Below, in pieces: positions 20,551 to 33,714 of a stretch of DNA of 64,000 nt (the first letter of the stretch is position 1; every line of letters begins with the position of its first letter). The position numbers and the translations under genes were made by a program. The notes beneath the pieces are model-generated. The model was not told the origin of the DNA. It saw only the letters and a program-made list of their open reading frames with translations, and did not search any database. Source of the DNA: Gnetum montanum (Eukaryota > Streptophyta > Gnetopsida > Gnetales > Gnetaceae); NCBI GenBank assembly GCA_015680685.1, contig MNCI01025588.1, forward strand, positions 19,836 to 83,835, read 5' to 3'.

Positions 20551-22657
20551 CACATCCAAACATTACATTGAAGGAGAGGATCTATGCATGACAACTAAAG
20601 TCATTAGTGTAATCAAGTAAAAACACAAGCTTTTGTTAAATCAACACCATTGGGGAAGAAGTTATCAACTTTATCTTTGTGGGAAATTTTGGTCACAATT
20701 TTCCAAGGAGTAGTTTGTGGTTGGTTTGGGATGCAGTAGCCTTGTGGTGGAGAAATTGTATTCACAAATAATATCATTGAAGATTCACAATAAAATAGCT
20801 CTATTGTGGGTCATTCTTGAGTACCATGCATAATATTTACCATAGAGTAGTTTGTGTTCATCTAAGTTGTTGTAGCCTTATTGTGGAGAAATTATTGTGG
20901 AGAAATTTGAGATCATCCTCAAGGTTGTTCATCTTTGAATTTTGAGCCTTAGTCACACCACTTGGGATCTGCCAAAGCTATGACATTGCCTTTGGCCTCT
21001 ATAGGTCCTATCAATAGCCTTGGGTAAGAAACTTTTATAGTGGGTTGAAATATCTTTCATAGTGATATACTTATACATTGGGTTAAAGTAGCCTTTGTGG
21101 TAGGTCTCATAAACACTAGGTTGAAGTAGCTTTATGGTGTGATACTTTAGGGTGGTAACTACCTGTTGCTTTCAAATTTTTTTTAGAAAAATACATTAAT
21201 AATAAATAATACATATCATTTGACAAAGTAACTTTTATAGCTAGGCTTATATTTTGAAATATTCATTTAGATGATGTTGCTCGAAGTTTTTGACCAAGTA
21301 GCATTATGGTGTGACACTTTAGGGTGGGGCATTGTCTATACCTGGACTTATCTTTTGAAATTTTCATATGGATGATGTCACTCAAAGTTACTCTAAAATA
21401 ACTACTACCTAACAAAATAGGGTCAACTATTTTAGGTAGCATTAGTAAATAAATAAGTTAAAAAATTCAAATGTATATGATTATTTTCCCTAAAATTTTG
21501 CCCAAAACTCATTGGCTTAGAGATGAGAGTCTTTTTTTAGAAATAAAACATTTAAGATTCAAATCTAGTTAAGCATGACATTCTTTCACTAAGGTTACAC
21601 AAGGAAACACACCAAAATTTGAAGGATTTTTTAGGACAAAAATTTTCTTGAACAAAATGGTATAGCAATCCATATCCAAAATTTTCATTATTTGATAGAT
21701 TTTATCTTCTTGAAAATGAAGATGTATTTTTAAGATGAAAAATTTTCATTGCTTTTATCTTTAAGTAGTGTAGATCTAGTTTTAAAATTGAAAATTTTTT
21801 GTTTGATGCTTTTTTTTAATTAAAAATTTTCTATAAAAATATTTTATAGCAAAGAGCTTTTATCTTCCACTTTAATCATCCTAATTTAGTGAAAATTTTT
21901 TGAACATCACTTCAATTAGTAAATCTTTTACAAAAGGCTTTTATCTTTCATTTTCCTTTTGCAAGAAAAGCTTTGGGCAACATTTTAAAGCATTTTTAGA
22001 AAGCTTTTAAATGAAAATTTTTCTAAACTAATTCATGAAATGTGATTGTTTTTCATGATAGTAAACACTTTTCCTCTTTTACTTGATTCTGCCTAGTGAT
22101 TAATTGCAAAGCTAAAGATGGATCACCTAGGTGCAAAGTTAAAGATGGATCACCAAATTTTGTAGGCCATAATTTTTAAATAAATTTGGAATGATATTTG
22201 CTTGATGCTATAAGCATGATGATGTCAGGTAATTATGCCATTGTGGTCTGCATCATCTGGCTTTAAACATTAACAGCATATGACCAATGCACTCTAGTCA
22301 ACCACCTAATCCAAAAGTCTAGAACACAACATTATGTTCACTCCTGTCCTATAAATTGGGCTTGACTTCATCAATGAGACTTAAGAATTAAGATGCAACC
22401 AGCTTTTGTTTTAATGATGGCATTACCATCCAACATCGATTTGCATGGCAATCAAGGGCTTTGTTCTCTGTTGCTTAAATCCAGCAATCAAACATGCATC
22501 CCATATTTTCAATGCCAATAATACTATTTGGCAAAGCAACCCAAGGCTAGGTATTTAACTCTCTTACCACCAATATGCAACAATGCTTGAGAACAGTATG
22601 TCCTGTGGCCCCACATTTGCTCTAGCTCTTAAAAATACTCATGGTTCAATTTTTAGC
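20551..22657. other. No gene; AT-rich relic DNA
   Basis: Imperfect internal repeats (TTTTGAAAT.TTCAT.T.GATGATGT near 21253 and 21352; GCAAAG(C/T)TAAAGATGGATCACC twice near 22107 and 22134) and long A/T-rich stretches. No protein signature on either strand. Confidence 0.5.
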
Positions 22658-22662
22658 CACTA

Positions 22663-22948
22663 TGTAACAACGTTGCCCCGACGTTGTCCGGCACCCCGAG
22701 GAATTCACGAAGATCTAGTGGATCTGGGGTGGAAGACCTGGGAAATATGCCTCAAGCAATCAAGCACACACAAAACCTTGTAGACCACATCGGTGAAAGG
22801 GGAGACGATGCACCTACAAGGGAAGGTGTCTCACCCCCAGATCCCTCACGATCTGGTACAAGGTGTGGCCTGGCACCGCACCAAAACTATCCAGTCTTGG
22901 CTGCCTACATATCTATGACCACCGTAGAATCAGGGCCATGTAGTTCTN
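22663..22948 (-). repeat. 3' LTR of the reversed element, cut at an N
   Basis: Matches 28109-28393 closely up to TAGTTCT, then an N at 22948. The remaining ~195 bp of LTR (as in the right copy) and the polypurine tract are not found after the N, so the join has dropped or replaced sequence. Confidence 0.85.
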
Positions 22949-25900
22949 ATGGGTTCAGAACTCCGTCAATTCCGAGGATCTGTCAACTCCTTAGACGCCA
23001 GGCTTGAAGGAAAGTACCAACCCCAACACCTAATAAGTCCTTCCATCCAATGCCTTGCATGAAACGCAAGGGCAAATGGAGGAAGCCTAAGACTTCCCTT
23101 CTCTATACGAGTGGAAGAGTCCAACCCAAAGGGCCAACGTCTCTAAGGCATCCCCTAGATCCGTCCCTTCTGAGGGTCTAGAGACATATCTTCTTGCGTA
23201 AACCCATACTTATGCAAGAAGATAGCTCCTCTTCGACAAGTCCCGTCGAGTTCCTCTGTGAATGGCATCTCAGCACCCATTGATTTTATTTTTTTTGAGG
23301 GCTCACTAGGGCCACTACCCATGGTGAGGGACTTGGGAACATCACACCGAGAGGGAGGACATGCTTCTAAAAGCCATATCTCCACAAGCAACTCATGCTT
23401 GCCAGAACTCCATGTTCTACTACTCACATCGAGATCAGAACTCCATGTTCTACTACTCGCATCGAGACCCATGGGGTCTCACCAGTGCAACCATCTAAGC
23501 ACTGATTCCACATGTATCAGTACCATGCACATTCTCTTTTTTCTCATCATGTTTGTTCAAGCTAGTATGAAGGGAGTCAAGCATGTTCTCCCTTACAAAC
23601 AAGGTATAAGGGTAGATCTTTTGAGCTTGACCTTGCCTTCTGTAGACACCAGCATCGCATGCCTCAATTCATCATTCATCATTCCAATGAGCAAGAAGAT
23701 CCAAAAATCTGTTTGGAAGCTTCTCCAAGAGGCTAACATACAACAAGCCCCAACTATTAACAACGCCTCTTGTGATTGTCCAACATCAAGAATGCCTGCT
23801 CAAATGTTAGAACAAGTGGAGGGTCAATTGGGTAGCCAACCCCATGACAATCCTCCATCACCTATCTCATATCAGCCATAAGCACACCATCGAATGCAAT
23901 CATAATATCCCGTTCATCGAGAAGGATCACCCACCGCTACCACATGCAAGCTATCCATCAACTCCAAGTTATAGGACAAGCACCATTTTCTGAACACAAG
24001 GTCCAGGAACAAATATAGAGTCACCTCAGAGAGTAACCAGATCATGAATTCTCTGAGGAACATCAACATTCTCAGAATTTGCATTTCCCCACTATACCAA
24101 GAATGACTGCCAGTCTCATGATCAACACCTTTCAATAGATTTTGCACTTGCAGGAAGGATCCTTTTTAGGAGGTTTCTTCCATAGGGAAGTATAGCAGCC
24201 CAGATACACCTTACCCATCATACATGCCCAAGTAGTCAATATAGCCAATATCTGGAACTATCACCAGCTGAGGGAAGACATGGGTTCACAAGTCTTGCCC
24301 AAATTCAATTTTCACCTTGAGAACAACTCAAGACACCAAGCATTTTTGTTTCATCTTGGGAGATCTGGGTTTTGTTTCATACATCCCAGTAAAGCCCATT
24401 TACATCAATTTATGGTGGACAAGGCCGCACCACTACCTATTGTCATTCAACCCAACAACAGACACAAGTCATCCATAACATCTTGCCCATAGGAGGACCA
24501 GGTCCTCAAGATAGTTTTTACATGGAATGGGCTTTCATCAACATCATTTACAACTCAAACACAAAAAGATTCATCCTCAAAGGGTTTACAATAAGGATGG
24601 TCTACCAGAGAACCCCAACAAGAAAGTTACTCTGAAGACCCCAAAACTACGAGAGTACACAAGATCATGCCTTGCTTGCACGAAGAGGAATATGTATCTT
24701 TAATTTACATCAATAAAACGACCTCACAAAGGAGGTTTCATGAATTTCACCAGGGTAACAACATTCTGTCTCTGAGAACAAGCCCCACAAGTTCACGAAC
24801 ATAGGAGCACAGCTAGGAACAAGTCCCAAATATCAACTACTTATAGGAGATGACCATCTCAATACCACCTGCCTTATTATTTCTGGAACTAAAGAGGGCA
24901 TCCATTGAAATGGAGAATGAGCCCTCATGATCAACTCTGCTATCCCACTAGGGGGTGAGAACACCAACTTGAATTAACATCACACCAGAGACATGGGACA
25001 ATACATCAGGGAGGGACTATACATCAATGTACATAAGGGACAGAGTACATGGGACAATTCAGCAAGACACCATAGCCTCTTAGGCACAATAAGTTCCTAA
25101 TCATGGAATCACACCATAGACAACAAACGCACCAATAAGTCCCAATCTATGAGAGTGCATCATAGCTCTCCAAAGCACCAAAGGCACTTAGTCACGAGAG
25201 CCCACCAACATGCACAAATCATTAGAAGCCCACAAACATGAGAGCATCAGATCGAGTGTTTTGAGCACCATTCAAGCCCACCAAGCAAGGCCACCAAATG
25301 AAATCATAATTTCTGTATCTGTAATGTCATTTATCCAAGGATGGACCACCATCCCAACGTTTGGACAACTACCCCACAATCGCCTCCAACATGGAAGAGC
25401 AAGTCTAGGTGCCACTACCCAGAATTCTACTCAAATCCACCGTTAGACATCACATTGATTTGAATTTCAATCACCATCGATCATCCATGGATAAGATCTT
25501 TGCCAGTCCAGGAACATAAGAAAATGTGTTCCCAAGATTTGCCCTGTCTCAAGGACATTCACCAAGCATACACCATCCAGACATGCCAACATCATCAAGA
25601 ACACATGGCACCAGTTCAAGAGCATAATGGGCAAGGACATGCCCTGGTCCGTTCATTACAACACCGTATCACAACTAAAGCATTTCTCATGAGGTTTTCA
25701 GCAGAATTATACATCAAGGCACAAATGCCATTTACAACATATAGCAAGGGCGCTTTAAAACAAGCACTAGGAAAACACCATACATCAAGCTTGGCCTTGT
25801 CACAGTGTGTGGCATAGGCCTACAACCAGGAGATAACTGAGTCACATAGGAAATACATCCAGCACTTGTGTGTGCATACAACTGGATCAAGAATATCAAA

Positions 25901-28094
25901 AGGATACCTTTCACACACCCAAGGATCGGATTACATTCATATATGGGAACATACATGGTATTTGGGAATGCTACCCAAGCCTAAAAGGTTGTAGGACAAA
26001 CTACCCAAACCCCTCCTAGTCTGGAAGATTTAGGCCACCAAGAGCATACCAAGAAAGAACCATGCTGTTTTGAGAAAAACCTGTCTCTATCACGAAGCAT
26101 AAATGATCATCTGTCATTGTAGCACTGTCTCAAAAGATACATGATCTACTATCACAATGAACTGACTGCATGGGTAACCTCGAACTAAAACGATTCGAGA
26201 CACGAACGCAACAATCGAATAATGAAACACCCCAACTGAGTATCCACCATCCTGCCATAGTGGGACCTCATTGCATTGGCCACTTCTAGGCCATCAGTAT
26301 TCAGCATGGCCACGGATACCATTTCATGCCATCTGCTAGCCCAATATCTGTAGGGTCTAGGACAGATCACCGTCCTCTGTTAGTGCTCCCCCAGCATTGA
26401 GAGGCAAACAAATCATGATGTACCTGTTGATCCATCACAGCCAAGGTACTGATAAATCCACAACCCAATGTTGGGATTCTAAGACCAAATAATCAATTCA
26501 TGAAGGTCTCAGGAGCACATATCTTCCCCATAGACATAGTGCTCACAGAATCAACTGAGGTCACCACTGGCTGCATCTTAGTACCTGTGCTACCTGCAAA
26601 CACTGAGACATAAGCTCAGAAACATAGAAGTTAGCAAGAACACAATTATCACATCAGCCTCATTCACAACCATCAAGCATGATCATATAACAAAGAGATA
26701 ACACTCTTGCGCATCATAAAATTCAAGACCTCGACAACATGTGTAGAGATCAATCATGCAAAACATTGATGGAGGAATCTGATCCCCACTCAAACAAACA
26801 ATTTCATCATGAGACACACCAAGAGAGAGATAGCACACTCTCAAAATTTCAAGATTCATACACAAAAATCATTCCCAACAACTAACACTAGCCTCAACTA
26901 GGATCAAAATTTTAACACACTCGTATGAGTCATGGGCAATAGATAATTGTCAACTCAACCCAAAAATAAGGAGGAAGACCAAGGTCTATCCAACAACAAG
27001 TCTACATCAAACCCATTCTCGCAACAACAAGCAACATCACCGAGGATGCTTTCATAAGAAGACTCTCATCAAACAAGGTGAGGTCTCAATAAGAATCAAC
27101 AATAGGATGACCCACACCAATAGTCTTCGAATCAAAGTGACCAAGAAATGTCACCAATCAAAATAGTGATGCCACAAGCCCAAGGGCAACACCACCAACT
27201 CAACAAGGAGCACAACTCGCAAAGATTAACAATAAGGGCAATCATGCCTCATGCACAAGAAGTTGTCAAACAAGACAACAACCATTTGGCTTTGGCATGA
27301 CACAAACAACCACTGCATCCTCAACGTTCCCAACAATAATTCATCATACCACATAAAATATTAAGCCTTGCGTTACAAACGATAGACACAACCATGATAA
27401 CACACATGCAGAATTTGAAAGCGCAACCAAGAAGACACGCATACAAAAATAGACAAACATACAATTGCAAACACAAATGTACGAAGTCTACCGGCAACGG
27501 TCTTAGTCCACCCAGAACAAGGCTCACTAAGAGCACATGTTCGAAAGACCTCCATCCTGAGGTACCTAAGAACCATCTTTTCCCCATTTGTATTTTCCCA
27601 TACTCACTGTATCTAGGGTGAGTGGGAGTGCCAAGGATATCATATCCTGCACGATTCAACAAATGCCATCTCGAAACATGTCATTTGTGTGGAAACCGAA
27701 GCAGAGACTCGGTCTGATTCATCCCAGATGAATCACTGGAGACCTGAGATGGGAGCTCCTTGAGCAAAAAAATTCCTAAGTTGCCAGTAGAACTCCTCTC
27801 AACCATATCGCATACAATCACAACTAGTTCGACCACAAGTAAACAAGTGGAGGACATCACCACAACACCATCGTTTATATCCTAACGAAGAGCAACATAC
27901 ATCTATTGCTCTCAACTGAACATCTATCCCCTCATGAAGAGTGTAGAACATTGCCATCAAGCAACTCTTCAAAGTACATAAGGATATGACCCTAGATCAC
28001 CTAGGTATCAATCCAAAGGGACCATTAACCAAACAAGCTCAATGGAGTAACACAACCAAAGAGCACAACCATATCACAAAAAAATTTCACAAAC
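22949..28094 (-). other. Interior of the reversed element; no recognised gene
   Basis: The plus strand is markedly A/C-rich (CAACA, CACAAG, CATCAAG) over most of 24000-28000. A 36-bp-class tandem pair occurs at about 23400-23468 (AGAACTCCATGTTCTACTACTC twice). The longest open frame, 23258-23881 on the plus strand (207 codons), is antisense to the element, includes the tandem pair and resembles nothing I know. Confidence 0.5.
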
Positions 28095-28106
28095 GCTCTG
28101 ATACCA
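28095..28106 (-). promoter_or_regulatory. Primer binding site, initiator-Met tRNA type
   Basis: Minus strand TGGTATCAGAGC, two bases from the LTR edge at 28109. This is where reverse transcription would be primed. Confidence 0.9.
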
Positions 28107-28108
28107 TC

Positions 28109-28588
28109 TGTAACAATGTTGCCCCGATGTTGTCTGGCACCCCGAAGAATTCATGAAGATCCAATGGATCTAGGGCGGAAGACCTAGGGAATATGCCTCA
28201 AGCAAGCAAGCACACACACAACCTTGTAGACCACATCGGTGGAAGGGGAGAAGATGCACCTACAAGGGAAGGTGCCTCACCCCTAGATCCCTCACGATAT
28301 GGTACAAGGTGTGGCCTGGCACCGCACCAAAACTATCCAGTCTTGGCTGCCTACATATCTACGATCGTCATAGAATCAGGGCCATGTAGTTCTCCACGGA
28401 GAAGAGGGAAATGAAGAGGACTTAGAAGAGAGTGCAACAGGAGGGTGTCCTATTGCTAGCTTGGTACCACCAAGCCAGGGTGGGTTTTGTAACACTTGAG
28501 CGCCACCTGAGGGCACCTCAAAGTGTTCCATGCCCCCCAAACGATGGGGAGAGCCCAAGAGAACCACCACTCAGGGACATCTCTCACA
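28109..28588 (-). repeat. 5' LTR of the reversed element
   Basis: 480 bp, plus-strand ends TGTAACAATG and TCTCTCACA, intact at both edges and flanked by the target duplication on the right. Confidence 0.88.
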
Positions 28589-28593
28589 CACTA

Positions 28594-29249
28594 ACTGCAA
28601 CTTAAACGGAGGTCACATGATCCTGTCGCTAGCACTGCAACACGGTATTCTCATACTGGATTTGGTCACTCACTACATGTCCTTTTTTAAAGCAGTGTAC
28701 AAGTTTGTCCAGTGCTACACTAACCCAGTTTCAGTGGAATAGTTGTGCTAATTGGCTGGCAATAACGGTTTCTTCACGTTTTTCTTTTTCCAAGTGTGGT
28801 TCTTAATTATTCTTACATAAGCGATCAATCATCCAAACTAATAACCTACTATTCAATCCCAATTTTTAATAAATTGGGTACCATGCTCATTGAATAAGGA
28901 AAATTGCTCCGATGTGCAGGATCAACAACCAATCAAAAGCAGCTTTTTGGATAAGAAGAAAACCATTCAAAAGAAGGGCAGCCACTTCTGTTTGGGGTAG
29001 CAGGTGGGTAGGCAGAAAATGACCTGGCCAAGGGAGACCTTGCTTCTCCCCTCGTTGATCCATAAGCACAAAAATGCATATTTCTTGGTTGTCTCCACAG
29101 GTAAAAATGATATAAAATATATAATGTGGAAACACAAATCATTTCCATCTCTAAAAACATATTTTAGGAAGAAATTTTTCGTTTGCAACCTGAAAACCCA
29201 CTTTTGGTTCACATGGATATAGTGCCAACATCATAAACCACTACTCCAC
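28594..29249. other. No gene recognised
   Basis: Several short frames overlap on both strands at 28887-29222 without any domain. Possibly relic sequence upstream of the Copia fragment that follows. Confidence 0.4.
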
Positions 29250-31010
29250 TTGTGGCCCTCACATCACTAGTGCTTGATACATTTGAATCATTATCACAAG
29301 TACCACCAGCACTCAGCACTCAGACACTCCAAAAGAGAAAGACATCCATCAAGTTACTTGTAGGAATATCATTTTTGATTAGTTGTTCACTCTCTTCTTC
29401 CAATCCAACCAATCCCTCATCGACAAGAGCCTCATATGTACTCATCCTTTATCCCATTTTCTTGCATATGATAAACTATCTCCCTCTCATCATACATTCT
29501 TTATAGCCATACCATCTATTAGAGAGCCTACTTCTTTCAACCAAGCAATCAAGGATCCAAAATGGTGTGAAGCCATGGTAGTAGAAATCAAAGCATTGAA
29601 AGGCAACAACACTTGGACACTTCTTGCCCTATCACCACATAAGAAAATCATTAGTTGCAAATTGACTTACAAGATTAAATACAATTTAGATGGGTTTGTG
29701 AAACATTTGAAAGCTAAAACATATACTCCTATTGCAAAGCTAGTCATAGTAAAATGCCTCTTAGCCATTACAATAGTTAAGAATTGGACATTAGCAACGT
29801 ATTTTTACATGGCAATATTGATGAGGAGATTCATAAATATTCCTCCAAGTTTCGAATGAAAAGGGGAGATTCAAGATTATCAGCTCAATAGATCTCTATT
29901 GGATCTTAGCAAGCTTTCTGAAATTGGTTTTGTTGAATTCTCTAGTGCACTCATCATAGTTGGATATGCCCAATCTAAGGTTGATTACTCCTTATTTACT
30001 TGATGCTCTAGGTAATCTTTCAAAGTAGTTTTAGTCTTATGTGATGACTTTATTCTTGCAATGAATTATTTTGGCTCCATTGCTAATCTCAAAATTTTCC
30101 TTCAAAACTAATTCAAAGTCATTGATCTTGGGCTGCTCAATTTCTTTTTGGGTATTGAAGTGGTGCATTCAAATACTAGCATCTACCTATCACAAAGAAA
30201 ATATGGGTGCCCATTCTATTGCCTCTTCAATGAAGCAAAATAAAAAACTCGCTAGATCGAATGGTTCTCTTGTCATTGATCCTTTAAACTATAGATCCTT
30301 GATAAGTTGTCTCATCTACCTAACCATCACTATACCAAACATTGCTTATTCAATGCAGATCCTTAGTTCATGAACAAGCTATGACAACCACACCTTGATG
30401 CTACTAATTAAGTTCTCATATAAAACATACATGTGCCATGGCATCTTCTTATCTTCCTCTAGCTCTCTCCAACTTCAAGCCTTTTGTGATTTAGATTGGG
30501 CTAGTTGCAGTGACTCTCTTGCCACTCCATCACAGGTGATTGCATTATGTGAAGTACCTTTTTGATCTCTTGGAAATTGAAGAAGCAATCTACAATGTAC
30601 TACTTATCAGCAAAAGTACAATACAGAGCAATGGCCACCATCTCTTGTGAAATCAATTGCCATCTTCATTTATTAAGGTACCTCCAAGTACCCCATTTGT
30701 ATCTAGCCCTCTTATTTTGTGACAACAAGGCAGCCTTGTGTATTGCTGCAAATCGAATGTTTCAGGACTGTACTAAGCATATTGAAATTGATTGCCACCT
30801 AGTTCATGAAAAGGTACAATCTTGAATCATTCAACTTATATAACCACATCTTAGCAACTAGCAAACATATTCACAAAGCCCTTTAAGTATATCACAAATT
30901 CACCATTTGATTCGCAAGTTAGGTATGCAAAATCTTCACACTTTAACTTGAGTGGTAGTAGTAATAGTAAGAGCATGTCCAAATCTTGCCTACATACTGT
31001 TTGCAAATTC
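29250..31010 (+). pseudogene. Ty1/Copia pol relic (RT and RNase H)
   Basis: Clear Copia order. 29500-29860 holds the REPTSFNQAIKDPKWCEAM region and NNTWTL, K(L/W)TYKIKYN-DG and PIAKLV motifs of the RT N-terminal half. 29960-30370 holds DYSLFT, the catalytic box reading LCDDF, LGLLNFFLGIEV and SLISCLIYLTITIPNIAYS. 30562-30825 holds RNase H with FCDNKAALCIAAN and HIEIDCHLVHEKVQ. After that the LADIFTKAL-type end is frameshifted out to about 31010. Frame changes and stops show it is dead. Part of RT between about 29720 and 29760 is deleted. Gag, protease and integrase are not seen. Confidence 0.85.
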
Positions 31011-31565
31011 CAACCACATTCTAGCTGTAGATTTCCCTGTAAGGGCTCCATCAGGCATCCATATTTTTGTATAGTTTTATTTATATTCTGTTCATTTCCA
31101 TTCCCTTTCCTGAGCTCTGAGTAACCCACATGTATCAGTAGCTTATCAGTAGCTTGGCAGTGAATGTAATGAAGTAAGAGAGTTCTCATGCCATTGTAAA
31201 TTTTACATAGTTTTACTGTTAATTAATGCAATTGTTATTGCCTACCCTTTTTTTGCAAATTTGGCATATCACATGACCAAAAACTTGACAAAAGTGTGTG
31301 AGCTACATCCAAGGCCGTCAATAGGAACCTGTGATGCACATCTTCCAAACTGAGGTTCTTTTTCCACAATTATTGGACATGCTTGTTTTGTTCAACAACT
31401 CTCCACAGGAATTCCAGAGTCAAGTATAAAATAGGAACACGCATTGGTGAGACTGGAATGACCACGATTTCCGTGTTGATTCCTTTTCAGCCAATCCACA
31501 CAATCACAGAAAAATAGACCCCTTTTCGTAGAAAGACAAACAAACCTAAACTGTAGAATTCCACC
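31011..31565. other. No gene recognised
   Basis: May include the start of the Copia 3' LTR (31010-31260), but no matching second LTR is in view. A 66-codon minus frame at 31392-31592 overlaps the MITE edge and has no recognisable domain. Confidence 0.35.
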
Positions 31566-31573
31566 GGTGGAAG

Positions 31574-32016
31574 CAGGGTTGGAATTTGACATTTTGTTTA
31601 AGGCGTTTTTCCATGATTTTGGTGTATAATTCAGTAATTTTTGAATGTGAAACTTTATAAAAATGTTAAAAGATTTTAAAAGGTATCAGGGTGATGCTTT
31701 AAAATTTCATGAGTCACTTAACTTTAAACTAAATAAAAATTCAATAAGAAAATAAGTGGATTTTAAAATATGTTTTATACTTTTTATTATAAATAAGTTA
31801 ATAACAATATATGCAATGATTATTTTTATTTATAATAAAGTTTTAGAGTATATTATATTCATGTCAATAAACTTGTATCTTTTATTTTAACTTTTAATGA
31901 TAAATAATTTTAAATTATTTAAACACCAATGACATTTTTTAACCACAAATAAAAATTTTCTGATGTTTTTTTAAAGGTGGCCTGACGCCTACCAAAAATT
32001 TGAAATTCCAACCCTG
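31574..32016. mobile_element. hAT-type MITE
   Basis: 443 bp with terminal inverted repeats CAGGGTTGGAATTT at both ends and a perfect 8-bp target duplication, GGTGGAAG, at 31566-31573 and 32017-32024. The 8-bp duplication and CAGGG ends are typical of the hAT superfamily. The interior is AT-rich with no ORF, so mobilisation would need a transposase from elsewhere. Confidence 0.9.
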
Positions 32017-32045
32017 GGTGGAAGAGTCAAAAGATTTTATGGTAA

Positions 32046-32113
32046 GCCGTGTCAGCTTGGAAAGCAACTCGTTTTCCAAGCAGCTTCACGGACAAAAGAA
32101 AGTCTGACACGGC
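32046..32113. repeat. Nested inverted repeat (hairpin)
   Basis: GCCGTGTCAG (32046-32055) pairs perfectly with CTGACACGGC (32104-32113). Inside it, CTTGGAAA (32056-32063) pairs with TTTCCAAG (32073-32080), offset by a bulge. Downstream, at about 32252-32325, an imperfect tandem pair repeats GTTAAA-CTC-ACTTG-AGTTACCTGCGTTG. Confidence 0.6.
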
Positions 32114-32877
32114 AAGTCAATTTTTATGATGTGATTCTCAGTATTAAAAAGAAAGTTTGAAACGTCAAGCCAACATGCAGGGGTGATGTTATCCTTGTAT
32201 CATTCTTGGTGTCATCCTTTCTTCTTCTTCTTCTGATCTTGTATTTTGGAGTTAAACTCCACTTGTAGTTACCTGCGTTGATATTGTAATTTGGGTTAAA
32301 ACTCTACTTGCAGTTACCTGCGTTGCTCGTTCATAGGTGTCGACTTTTATAGCCTCAACCCAAAAAATGATGGGATGGCTTTGCTTTTGTGTTAAGATAT
32401 TTGCTGCAACTTTCGATGTTTCACATACCCCTAGCTAATCGTCCTAACCTTGTCATGAAGTTACTAAACAACAATGAGCTATTCTTTATTTTTATAAATA
32501 CTCTTTTTATGAGTAGCCATAGATGGTCCTACCAATGCCCTACCTTTGCATTCTTGAGAATGCTTGCATTCAAGAACTCGGCACTGCTTTTAAAGAGTTT
32601 ATTTATAGCATTTTAGTATTTGTTGTTCTTAAACTCTAGGTGTTTCCAAGTTATGTTGATTTTGATCATCAATAAGAAGATCTCTTCTTTGCACAACTTT
32701 CATGACTTGTAGATAATGAACCATGCTTTAATTAGGTAAACAATGATGTTTTTTTATTATTAAGCATGTTTTCACAATATTTTGTCTTGAAAATGTATCT
32801 AATTGCTTGGAATTAAACAACCAATGTTGCATCACTATCATACATGAGTAGATAGAATTGTTAATAAAGTAACATAC

Positions 32878-33708
32878 TGAGTGGCGAGGTACCCCTACAC
32901 TCAACCATACGAAACGAGCGTAGCGCGCGCAATCCGGTCGAACTCCGCAGACTAAGTGCCTACACGCCCCATGGAACACTTGGGGTCAATCATTCGTTGT
33001 CTTCCCAGACTTACTTGTAGTTGTCACAGTGTATGGTTAAGTAAGTCTGAGGTATATGATTTTTATATCTTTTNCGAAGTGGTCGTACTGAGGCACTTAA
33101 CTAGGAGGAAAGGGTTGAGAGAATCTAATCTAGCCTAAGTGCGATGAGCAGCCAATTCCTTGACTAACCGTACACATCTTGGTGCACGACTACCACTGGG
33201 ATTACCAAGCGCAGATCCTGAATACGCCATTGGGTTACCAAGTAGTCACACTAAATGCTCGTAATCAAGTTGTACTCATACCACGTTGTGATGAGCAGCC
33301 GATTCCTTGACTATCCGTACACATCCTTAGATACTCGTAATCAAGTCGTACTCATTCTGCATTCTAGGAGTTTAAGGGTGAGAGAGAAAGCAATAAATAA
33401 AATCTTATTCCATGCACTGCAAGGTTTATCCAGGAAGTTCATCTTTATTGCCATACACAACTTATGTTCAAGTACAATGTTGCTCGAATAAAGATTCATT
33501 CACTTTAGGACTCCTATTGCAGGCACATGGAAAATATTCTATCTCTGGAGTGATCAAACTGCCAGAGTTTCCCTACTTCTAACTCAGGATGAGGAAACAA
33601 AGGAGAGCCGCCTCTTATTTATAGACTTGGCGATGGACCGCGATATCGCGTACGCAACATCGGAGGGGACGATGCGATATCGTGGCCTATGCGATATCGT
33701 GTCTCATT
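32878..33708 (-). repeat. Solo LTR, family-I-like
   Basis: Plus-strand edges TGAGTGGCGAGGTACCCC and GATATCGTGTCTCA, flanked by ACATAC at 32872-32877 and 33709-33714, so both ends of a single LTR are present without an interior. The reversed promoter has TATAAATAAGAGGCGG and GATATC-type sites at about 33642, 33656, 33677 and 33694. It carries an internal partial duplication (GATGAGCAGCC-ATTCCTTGACTA-CCGTACACATC twice) and an N at 33074. It probably formed by LTR-LTR recombination. Confidence 0.8.
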
Positions 33709-33714
33709 ACATAC

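Larger units (their letters stand above)
22663..28588 (-). mobile_element. Reversed LTR element without recognisable coding content
   Basis: Direct copies of a TGTAACA...ACA LTR lie at 22663 and 28109-28588. The flanks are identical: CACTA at 22658-22662 and 28589-28593. Two bases inside the right LTR, the minus strand reads TGGTATCAGAGC (28095-28106), the well-known primer site complementary to initiator-Met tRNA, which fixes the orientation. The 5.1-kb interior has no frame resembling gag, protease, RT or integrase; minus-strand frames are at most 113 codons. It could be a large non-autonomous (LARD-type) element or one too decayed to read. Confidence 0.85.

Noticed and set aside
23258-23881. 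207-codon plus-strand frame
   Set aside because: Antisense to the LTR element, spans a tandem repeat, no domain, composition like its surroundings; chance is the simpler explanation.
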